Source of the DNA: an uncultured bacterium | Lineage (GTDB): Bacteria; Verrucomicrobiota; Lentisphaeria; Victivallales; UBA1829 | Direction: 5' to 3' | Length of the DNA: 13,350 bases | NCBI GenBank assembly: GCA_900549045.1 | Contig: URNE01000024.1 | Span: 1-13,350, forward strand | Shown: positions 7,965-13,350 of the stretch, one piece after another | Position numbering within the stretch: the stretch's first letter is position 1 | Layout of the letters: every line of letters starts with the position of its first letter | The notes under the pieces: model-generated | Seen by the model: only the letters and a program-made list of their open reading frames with translations | Database searches by the model: none | Told to the model about the DNA's origin: nothing | Translations under genes and position numbers: made by a program

Positions 7965-7970
7965 TGCGTC

Positions 7971-7999
7971 TTGACATGCCGCCGGGGAGCTGTTACAGT
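7971..7999 (+). promoter_or_regulatory. Sigma70-type promoter of the AraC-family gene
   Basis: A perfect TTGACA (7971-7976) and TACAGT (7994-7999, 4/6) are separated by 17 bp. Transcription would begin near 8006, leaving a short leader that contains AAGGAG at 8011-8016. Confidence 0.75.
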
Positions 8000-8022
8000 A
8001 TGGGGGAAACAAGGAGAACTCA

Positions 8023-8811
8023 ATGAAATCGGAATCCGGTATTATTATGGGGAAAGACAGCCGGGTGCAGCCGGGCTTCAAGTGGTTCGGACCGCGCGCG
8101 TTCGACTGGAATATGATCGTGACGCCGGAAGGCTCGTGTTCCGTGTTTTCAGAAAACAGACGTCTGTGCGAGCTGACGCAGGGAAGCGTTTTTCTCTTTT
8201 CGCCCGGTCGCCCGCGCAGCTACGAGGTAAAGACGACCTGGACTGGAATCTGGTGTCATTTCGTCCCGGAGCACACGCCCGACTGGAAGCGGTGTTCCGG
8301 AAACTGTTACAGATGCTGTCCGGAGGAAACGGTTTTTGCCCGCATCTGCGACAGCATCACCGAAGCGTACGAACTTTACCTTTCCCGCTCGCCCGGATGG
8401 CACATTCTGACACGGCACCTGCTGGAGGAAATCGTCCTTCGCGGAAATTCCCGTCCGGATCTGAATGCGGTTCCGCCGCAAATCCTTCATGCGCAACGGC
8501 TTCTGAACGATTTGAACTTCCATTATGAAGATTTTGAAGAAATCGCGCATCTGACTGGTCTGTCCCGTTCCGTATTTTTCCGTTTATTCCGCGAGCACAC
8601 GGGAACGACGCCTCAGCGTTACCGCGAGAGCCGCATGCTGCGTCTTGCAACCGCACTTCTGGAGGCTTCGGATTTGACTTTAAATGAAATCGCCTCCCGA
8701 ACGGGTTTTTCGGATCCGTACTATTTTTCGCATCGTTTCAAAGCCGCGTTCCATCAGTCTCCCGGAACCTACCGACGGAGTCTCCGAGTCAATGCCGACT
8801 CCGGAAAATGA
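8023..8811 (+). CDS. AraC-family transcriptional regulator
   Basis: 262 residues. The N-terminal ~120 look like a small cupin-type effector-binding domain (GSVFLFSPGRPRSYEV at 54-69 is the usual strand-turn-strand). The C-terminal ~100 hold two helix-turn-helix units: FEEIAHLTGLSRSVFFRLF at 171-189 and the second at ~219-240, with the classic AraC ending SDPYYFSHRFKAAFHQSPG (230-248). It binds DNA and probably responds to a sugar or pathway intermediate. It is transcribed divergently from the operon, with AraC-spaced direct repeats between them, so it is the likely local activator. AAGGAG sits 6 bp before the ATG; a later in-frame ATG at 8047 has no such site. No clear terminator is seen in the 94 bp to the convergent gene. 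Confidence 0.93.
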   Translation: MKSESGIIMGKDSRVQPGFKWFGPRAFDWNMIVTPEGSCSVFSENRRLCELTQGSVFLFSPGRPRSYEVKTTWTGIWCHFVPEHTPDWKRCSGNCYRCCPEETVFARICDSITEAYELYLSRSPGWHILTRHLLEEIVLRGNSRPDLNAVPPQILHAQRLLNDLNFHYEDFEEIAHLTGLSRSVFFRLFREHTGTTPQRYRESRMLRLATALLEASDLTLNEIASRTGFSDPYYFSHRFKAAFHQSPGTYRRSLRVNADSGK

Positions 8812-8905
8812 TGTTTCCGATTCGCTTCAGGTCCACTGAAAACTGCGGCGGATGAATGTCGAACGACGCCTGAACAAGACGCGGCCCAGCAGATGCACGT
8901 TTCAT

Positions 8906-10810
8906 TCAACAAGAAACCGTCCGGAGAAAAACCAATTCCATCGGCTCGATTTTAACTTTGACAACCCCTTTTTCAAAGACTGCAGGTTTCCATGTTCCGC
9001 GCGGGGAAAGTTTTTCCAGTCCGGCGCCCTCCGGCAGACCGGAAAGTTCCAGTCTGTTCAAAGGGTCCAGCCCGAGATTGAACGCACAGATCGTCTGATG
9101 TCCGCGGTCCATAAACGTATGAAGCGCCAGTGGAGCATCTCCGGCATACCATATCCTGAGTCCAAGCTCCTTCCGGAGGAACTCTTTGCGGTACGGATTC
9201 AGAAGTCCCGCACTCGCAAACCAGTATTCGCCGGGCAGTTTTCCCGATACGGTCAACACGGTTCCTCCGAACCTGTTTTCAAACCGGACCGCGCCGGGCG
9301 CAAGCGGTTCCGATTCCTTTGCATGACGGAACGGGGAATGGAACAAACAGGAACGCACGACGGACTTTCTGGAAACGGGAGTCAGTTTGACGCCGGGACA
9401 GACCTTCTGCATGGTCATGCCGTCGACCGTTTTTTCGAATGTGGCTTCCGGGAGATCCCACTCTTCCGCCCTTACGCCGATCCGGTCTCCGAATCCGCGT
9501 TTCGTCAGAGCGAGTGCGGCTCCGCCGTCCAAAAGAACATTTCTCTTCAGATACGTTTTCAGCTGTTCATCCGTCGCAAATCCCACTTCGGACTCGCAGA
9601 GAGCGATGACGGTATCCGGTCCCGGATCTTTGACATAAGCATGAGGCAGCCCGAGAAAACCGAAACAGTCCGTGTTCCAGCTGGTGTATCCGGTCATGCC
9701 CCAGGGGTGCGCAGCGACATTGAATTTCGGGTAAGGGATCAACGGCGAAACCACACCCTGCCACTCCGGCTCCATCTCGTAAACAGCATCGTAAAAACCG
9801 GAATATTCCGCGAGCTTTTTCCGATAGGCCTTCCCTGTTGCGGGAGAATACTCCGCGGTATCGGTGATCCAGAGCTTTCCGCCGGAACAGCCGTTCAGCA
9901 GCGACCACGTGTAAAGGGCATGAATCGTCGCTGCCGAGGTGAAGCAGCGGTTGTGACAGCAGGTATCCGTCTCGACCAGAATCGTGCACTCTTCCGGCGC
10001 ATGAGCTTTCTGAACCGCGGTTTTCTGCATCCAGGCAATGACCTCGTTCGGCTTTTCGTGCATGTAAAGATATTCCGGATTGTTGATCCGCAAAACCGGC
10101 GGAGCTCCTTTCGCGGCGAGAATTTCCGCCATCGCGGGCGCGTGACGGATATCGCCGTTGCAGGTGCAGAACATACCCTGAATCGAGGGATCGACAGCAT
10201 CGAATTCGGCCCGGATCCGGCGGACCATTTCAAAGAGTCCCTCCTGTTGGAACTTGTCCCAAACCTCCGCCAGGGCGTCATCCTTCAGCAACGCCTCCTT
10301 CAGCTGTGCCGGACTGTATTTCTTCCGGATCCGGCGATTGAATTCCTTCATGTGAAGCGGGCAGAAGCAGCCGCCGCGTCCCGAGTGCATCCGCGTATCG
10401 TCGTCCATCATGAAAAAATCCGGTTTCAGCTGCGCGACCGTACGGATTGAGGCGCGGACATAAGCCTGAAAACCGGGATCCAGCGGACAGAACACGTATG
10501 GCGTTTGACCGTCCGCATAGGTGAACTTCTGAAACGGCGCCTTTTCCGCGGGAACCCAGCCGTGCCCGATCATCGACTGAATGAGTATGCCGACCGGCAT
10601 TCCGCATTTCCCGAGCGCGACTTTCTGTTTCCGGTAGAGTTCCGCAAGGCGGTCCGCTTTGTCGGAAACCGGATCTCCCTCCGGCACAAGAGAGCAGATA
10701 AACATGGCGGACTGGATGACGCCCTTCCAGAACATCCGGATCAGATCTGCGGCAGTTTCCTTTTCAAACCCCGGAATCATCGGGGTTACATTGATCATGT
10801 TCCGTTTCAT
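8906..10810 (-). CDS. GH42-like clan-A glycosidase-type protein, 634 aa
   Basis: The N-terminal ~370 residues look like a (beta/alpha)8 barrel. DFFMMDDDTRM (131-141) leads into GRGGCFCPLHMKEFNRR (144-160), which resembles the barrel segment of GH42 beta-galactosidases that ends in a Cys cluster. ILVETDT with Glu280 lies where a strand-end nucleophile could be. Residues ~385-480 resemble the glutamine-amidotransferase-like trimerisation domain of GH42 (DTVIALCESEVGFATDEQLK, then LLDGGAALAL). Residues ~505-634 are a closing beta domain. The usual Asn-Glu acid/base pair is not evident; DDD (136-138) occupies that area. There is no signal peptide. An AAGGA 8 bp before the ATG supports the start; an alternative ATG is at 10798. 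It is transcribed apart from the operon but shares a promoter-region sequence with it. Family level only; the sugar is unknown. Confidence 0.72.
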   Translation of the reverse strand: MKRNMINVTPMIPGFEKETAADLIRMFWKGVIQSAMFICSLVPEGDPVSDKADRLAELYRKQKVALGKCGMPVGILIQSMIGHGWVPAEKAPFQKFTYADGQTPYVFCPLDPGFQAYVRASIRTVAQLKPDFFMMDDDTRMHSGRGGCFCPLHMKEFNRRIRKKYSPAQLKEALLKDDALAEVWDKFQQEGLFEMVRRIRAEFDAVDPSIQGMFCTCNGDIRHAPAMAEILAAKGAPPVLRINNPEYLYMHEKPNEVIAWMQKTAVQKAHAPEECTILVETDTCCHNRCFTSAATIHALYTWSLLNGCSGGKLWITDTAEYSPATGKAYRKKLAEYSGFYDAVYEMEPEWQGVVSPLIPYPKFNVAAHPWGMTGYTSWNTDCFGFLGLPHAYVKDPGPDTVIALCESEVGFATDEQLKTYLKRNVLLDGGAALALTKRGFGDRIGVRAEEWDLPEATFEKTVDGMTMQKVCPGVKLTPVSRKSVVRSCLFHSPFRHAKESEPLAPGAVRFENRFGGTVLTVSGKLPGEYWFASAGLLNPYRKEFLRKELGLRIWYAGDAPLALHTFMDRGHQTICAFNLGLDPLNRLELSGLPEGAGLEKLSPRGTWKPAVFEKGVVKVKIEPMELVFLRTVSC

Positions 10811-11035
10811 CTTTACATCCTTTTCCTGATTTGCCGCCTTTGGACGGAGCTGCGTTGATTTCCGGATATTTCAGAGAATCATGCGGAGCGGGCGGCGCCG
10901 TTCTTTCCGTGAATTCTCCGAAGCCATGCCGTCAACCTCATCCTGCAGACGTTTTCGCCGCCGAGCCGTTTCCTGTTCGGTTCGATCAAAATCGCCGCGG
11001 CGATTCCGGGCAAAAAAAATTTCCTACTCAGAAAT
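10811..11035. other. Long leader/intergenic stretch without a recognisable gene
   Basis: The stretch between the GH42-like start codon and its candidate promoter. I see no convincing coding frame, tRNA or riboswitch. It contains a 14-bp perfect palindrome, ATCGCCGCGGCGAT, at 10991-11004, and one copy of a 14-bp direct repeat at 10884-10897. If the promoter at 11036-11063 is used, this is a ~220-nt 5' leader. Confidence 0.5.
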
Positions 11036-11063
11036 ACTCTAACACATCTTGTCCGATTTTCAA
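11036..11063 (-). promoter_or_regulatory. Candidate promoter of the GH42-like gene
   Basis: On the minus strand, TTGAAA (11058-11063, 5/6) and TAGAGT (11036-11041, 4/6) are 16 bp apart in an AT-rich patch within otherwise GC-rich DNA. The -35 box lies inside one arm of the palindrome at 11050-11086, a layout typical of repressor or activator control. It sits ~225 bp upstream of the start codon. Confidence 0.45.
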
Positions 11064-11086
11064 TTCCCCGTTTTGAAAATCGGACA
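11050..11086. promoter_or_regulatory. Perfect 14-bp-arm palindrome, probable operator
   Basis: TGTCCGATTTTCAA (11050-11063) and its exact complement (11073-11086) flank a 9-bp spacer. A further TGTCCGG at 11094-11100 could pair with the CGGACA at 11081-11086. No T-tract follows on either strand, which argues against a terminator. The 17-bp element shared with the operon promoter lies across the spacer and right arm. Confidence 0.65.
11064..11080. promoter_or_regulatory. Second copy of the shared 17-bp element
   Basis: Identical to 7901-7917 and in the same orientation relative to the downstream minus-strand gene. Here it lies inside the palindrome. Confidence 0.5.
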
Positions 11087-11198
11087 TATTTGTTGTCCGG
11101 AGCGGGCGGCGAGATGCAATTTTTCCTTCTCCGTAAAATCCGCCGACGAACCGGAAACACGCCGCGCGGTCCGTTTGTACAGACCTGCATCCGCCCGT

Positions 11199-11579
11199 TT
11201 ACCGAGAGAGCGCCTCCGCCACCTTGCAGACGGCTCCGACGGTGTCAAAGGCGTCCCGCAAGGTGAAAAACTCGCTCACGGGAAGCCGGGATCGCCGTAT
11301 TCAACACTTCTTCGGCCACGGAGCAAAGGGAGCAGGTTCCGCCGGAAACGATTTCCGCCGGCCAGATGTTGCCGGGGAAGAAACTCTTGTCCGCGAAAAG
11401 ACGCTCCCGGCAGATCGGGCGCGGAATGTAACCGCCCATCGCAGTTCGCGACCGTCCTTCAGAATGGTGTGCAGCGGAGCGTAATCGTCCGGCGTGACGT
11501 GCCCTTTCCGGAGCGAAACCGGGGCTGTCAACTCAAAATCCGGAACTGTTGAACACGTTTTACGACGGGATTGCCGAAC
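11199..11579 (-). pseudogene. Frameshifted remnant of an unrecognised gene
   Basis: Three consecutive minus-strand segments in different frames each read like protein with the high third-position GC of the neighbouring genes. Segment A (from ~11579 to ~11430) contains TAPVSLRKGHVTPDDYAPLH and continues to KDGRELRW. Segment B (~11430 to ~11270) contains IPRPICRERLFADKSFF, then PGNIWPAEIVSGGTCSL and AEEVLNTAIPASRER. Segment C (~11270 to 11199) contains EFFTLRDAFDTVGAVCKVAE and ends at a TAA at 11199-11201. At least two frameshifts separate them, and no start with a ribosome-binding site is evident. I do not recognise the family. It lies between the fab operon terminator and the GH42-like promoter, so it may be a decayed accessory gene. 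Sequencing error is the alternative, though two shifts within ~200 bp favour real decay. Confidence 0.5.
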
Positions 11580-11648
11580 TCAATTGCCGATACAGCCAAA
11601 TACAGCGGAACTACACGCATGAAAATTTTTAATTCCGAGGAAAACATC

Positions 11649-11681
11649 GCGCCCCTCCGGCCGAGACAGCAGGAGGGGCGC
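11649..11681 (-). terminator. Intrinsic terminator of the fabD-fabG operon
   Basis: A 10-bp GC-rich perfect stem (GCGCCCCTCC at 11649-11658 with its complement at 11672-11681) encloses a 13-nt loop. On the minus strand it is followed by GATGTTTT, a weak U-tract. It starts 28 bp after the fabG stop. Confidence 0.7.
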
Positions 11682-11709
11682 AAATCGTTGCATTCCGATG
11701 AAACGGAAA

Positions 11710-12456
11710 TCACATCAGAAAACCGCCGTCGCAGTTCAGAACCTGGCCGGTCACATAATCGGCTTCCGGAGAACAGAAGAAGTAAACGACGTTCGCGACG
11801 TCGGCGGGTTTGCCGGCACGCTTCAGCGGGATGTTCACGAGGAACGCATCACGGGCTTCCTGCGGAAGCTTTTCCGTCATGTCGGTGGCGATGTAGCCCG
11901 GGCAAACCGCGTTCGCGGTGATGTTGCGGGAGGCGAATTCACGCGCGGTCGTCTTGGTCAGACCGAGGACGCCGGCTTTCGAAGCGGCGTAATTCGCCTG
12001 GCCGACGTTGCCCATGCGGCCGACGACGGAGGAGATGTTGACAATGCGGCCGAAACGGGCTTTCATCATCGGGCGGATCGCGGCTTTCGTCATATTGAAC
12101 ACGCCCTTCAGGTTCACGGCGATAACGGCATCCCAGTCCTGCTCGGTCATCTTGAGCATCAGGGTGTCGCGGGTGATTCCGGCGCAGTTCACGAGAATGT
12201 CAAGCTTGCCGTATTTTTCAACAACTGCTTTGACGGCGGCTTCGGCATCGTCGAACTTCGCGACGTTTGCGGCGACGGCAAAAGCTTCATGGCCGTTCGC
12301 ACGGAATTCCGCCGCGGTCTTCTCCGCGACATCGAGCATGATGTCGACCATGGCGACGGTTGCGCCTTCCGACGCGAGTTTTTCACAGATGGCTCTGCCA
12401 ATGCCGCGGGCTCCGCCGGTGACGAGTGCGACTCTTCCTTCAAGGTTCTTTCCCAT
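11710..12456 (-). CDS. fabG: 3-oxoacyl-[acyl-carrier-protein] reductase FabG
   Basis: 248 residues, standard for FabG. It reduces 3-oxoacyl-ACP to 3-hydroxyacyl-ACP with NADPH in the type II fatty acid elongation cycle in the cytosol. TGGARGIGR at 13-21 binds the cofactor. NCAG is at 90-93, the VNLKGVF segment at 114-120, and Ser143, Tyr156 and Lys160 (YAASK) are catalytic. PGYIATDM at 186-193 and the C-terminal NCDGG are typical of FabG rather than of a sugar SDR. It lies 23 bp downstream of fabD, with AAGGA 7 bp before the ATG, so the two form an operon. A terminator follows, so acpP is not next in line as it is in many bacteria. Confidence 0.93.
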   Translation of the reverse strand: MGKNLEGRVALVTGGARGIGRAICEKLASEGATVAMVDIMLDVAEKTAAEFRANGHEAFAVAANVAKFDDAEAAVKAVVEKYGKLDILVNCAGITRDTLMLKMTEQDWDAVIAVNLKGVFNMTKAAIRPMMKARFGRIVNISSVVGRMGNVGQANYAASKAGVLGLTKTTAREFASRNITANAVCPGYIATDMTEKLPQEARDAFLVNIPLKRAGKPADVANVVYFFCSPEADYVTGQVLNCDGGFLM

Positions 12457-12479
12457 TTCTAAATCCTTTCAGTTGCAAT

Positions 12480-13350
12480 TTATTGAATCATTCCGGAAAC
12501 ATTGACCAATGTTTTGGAGGGATCAATCTTCTTGACGAATCCGGTCAGAACCGCGCCCGGTCCGAATTCCACGAATTTCTCTGCGCCGAGCCCGATCAGC
12601 GTGCGGACGCAGTCTTCCCATTTGACACTGCCGGCGACCTGCCCCACAAGGTTTTCCTTGATCTGCCGGAGATCCGTTTCAACAGCGCCCGTAAGGTTCT
12701 GCACGACCGGATGTTCCAGCTCGGAAACGAAGGTGTCGGCGAGAGGCTCGCGCAACTGTCTGCCGGCTTCCGCCATCAGACGCGAATGGAATGCGCCGGC
12801 GACGTTCAGCGGAATTGCGCGCTTCACGCCTTTTTCCTTCAGCATTCCGCAAGCCTTGAGAACGCCATCCTTTTCGCCGCTGATCACGATCTGACCCGGG
12901 CAGTTGTAGTTGGCGACGTCGATGTCGCACTCTTTGCAGACTTCGCGGATGACGTCCGGATTTCCGGCGATGATCGCCGCCATTCCGCCCTGAGTGGCGC
13001 GGCAGGCTTCATCCATGAGTTCGGCGCGGCGGGCGACAAGCTTGAGTCCGTTCGCGAAAGTGAAATATCCCGCGGCGGCGAGAGCCGCATATTCGCCGAG
13101 GCTGAGTCCGGCGCAGCCGACGACTTCATCGGGATCGCCGTCGAATTTTTCACGGTAAGCGGCGAGACATGCCATGCTGGTCGTATAGATTGCCGGCTGA
13201 CAGTATTTGCTTTCTGTCAGTTTTTCCGCGGGGCCGTTGAAGCAGATGTCGGAAATGCTCCATCCGAGCACGGAATCCGCCTCGTTGAAAATTGCGGCCG
13301 CGGCGTTGCTCTGTTCGTAGAGATCCTTGCCCATTCCGACAGTCTGAGCG
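12480..13350 (-). CDS. fabD: Malonyl-CoA:ACP transacylase FabD (5' end outside window)
   Basis: About 290 residues are visible; the N-terminus lies beyond the window edge. Reading in frame upstream of the Met at 13334 gives AQTVG, the end of the expected GQGAQTVGMG motif, so that Met is internal. FabD moves malonyl from CoA to ACP for fatty acid synthesis. Numbered from that Met, the nucleophile is Ser78 in GLSLGEY and His183 is in AGAFHSRLM. NYNCPGQIVISG (142-153) and EFGPGAVLTGFVKK near the C-terminus are also FabD hallmarks. GLSLGEY has Leu where many FabD proteins have His (GHSLGEY), a variant known in other lineages. It ends 23 bp before fabG. Confidence 0.95.
   Translation of the reverse strand, partial: AQTVGMGKDLYEQSNAAAAIFNEADSVLGWSISDICFNGPAEKLTESKYCQPAIYTTSMACLAAYREKFDGDPDEVVGCAGLSLGEYAALAAAGYFTFANGLKLVARRAELMDEACRATQGGMAAIIAGNPDVIREVCKECDIDVANYNCPGQIVISGEKDGVLKACGMLKEKGVKRAIPLNVAGAFHSRLMAEAGRQLREPLADTFVSELEHPVVQNLTGAVETDLRQIKENLVGQVAGSVKWEDCVRTLIGLGAEKFVEFGPGAVLTGFVKKIDPSKTLVNVSGMIQ

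Larger units (their letters stand above)
10884..11111. repeat. 14-bp direct repeat pair flanking ~200 bp
   Basis: CGGAGCGGGCGGCG occurs at 10884-10897 and 11098-11111, 214 bp apart. The intervening DNA contains the AT-rich promoter region. No terminal inverted repeats were seen, so an insertion element is not established. Confidence 0.5.

Noticed and set aside
8826..8874. Possible terminator between the AraC and GH42-like genes (TTCAGG with CCTGAA; also TTCAG/CTGAA at 8826-8840)
   Set aside because: Stems are only 5-6 bp with no T-tract, so there is too little to call.
8852..10450. 532-residue plus-strand open frame opposite the GH42-like gene
   Set aside because: Shadow frame of low-quality composition; the minus-strand product has recognisable barrel and trimerisation segments.
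10991..11004. ATCGCCGCGGCGAT palindrome as a terminator
   Set aside because: No loop can form and no T-tract follows on the strand of interest; probably incidental or a small protein-binding site.
10879..11190. 103-residue minus-strand open frame upstream of the GH42-like gene
   Set aside because: It runs across the palindrome and AT-rich promoter patch, is basic with no motif, and has no clear ribosome-binding site.
11049..11552. 167-residue plus-strand open frame in the fab/GH42-like gap
   Set aside because: It reads antisense to the remnant; the coding-like third-position GC pattern is on the minus strand.
1..13350. CRISPR arrays, tRNA or rRNA genes, insertion sequences
   Set aside because: No regularly spaced repeats, cloverleaf sequences, rRNA signatures or transposase motifs were seen.

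Overview
The window (about 57-58% GC by eye, strong AGGA-type Shine-Dalgarno sites, high GC at third codon positions) looks like a chromosomal segment of a carbohydrate-degrading anaerobe. The mix of ADP-ribosylglycohydrolase-like, enolase-superfamily, unclassified glycosidase-like and AraC genes recalls gut Lentisphaerota (Victivallis-like) or other PVC-group bacteria. That placement is inference from gene style, not from a marker gene.

Layout. (1) Positions 91-7842, minus strand: a tight six-gene operon. In transcription order it holds an SDR dehydrogenase, an enolase-superfamily acid-sugar dehydratase, a DapA/KDG-aldolase-type aldolase, an aldose-1-epimerase-like protein, an 863-residue six-hairpin glycosidase-like protein, and an ADP-ribosylglycohydrolase-fold protein with an added C-terminal domain. 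Gaps are 8-14 bp, with one 4-bp ATGA overlap. A T-tract/hairpin/A-tract inverted repeat follows at 46-85. (2) Positions 7843-8022: a divergent control region with two facing sigma70-type promoters and 21-bp-spaced direct repeats between them, as expected of an AraC operator. (3) Positions 8023-8811, plus strand: the AraC-family regulator. (4) Positions 8906-10810, minus strand: a convergent GH42-like clan-A glycosidase. (5) Positions 10811-11709: about 900 bp without an intact gene. It holds a candidate promoter with a 14-bp-arm palindrome, a 17-bp sequence identical to one in the operon promoter, a frameshifted gene remnant (11199-11579), and a terminator for the next operon. (6) Positions 11710-13350, minus strand: the core fatty-acid genes fabG and fabD; fabD is cut by the window edge.

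How it works together (inference). The glycosidase-like proteins, which lack signal peptides, and possibly the ADP-ribosylglycohydrolase-like hydrolase would free a sugar from an imported glycoside. The mutarotase would supply the right anomer, and the SDR would oxidise it to a lactone or acid. The enolase-superfamily enzyme would dehydrate the acid to a 2-keto-3-deoxy acid, and the aldolase would split that to pyruvate plus an aldehyde. This is the non-phosphorylative acid-sugar route known for L-rhamnose, L-fucose, L-arabinose and D-galactose; the actual sugar cannot be read from the sequence. No transporter, lactonase or kinase is present in the window. The AraC protein likely controls the operon, and shared promoter sequence suggests the GH42-like gene is in the same regulon.
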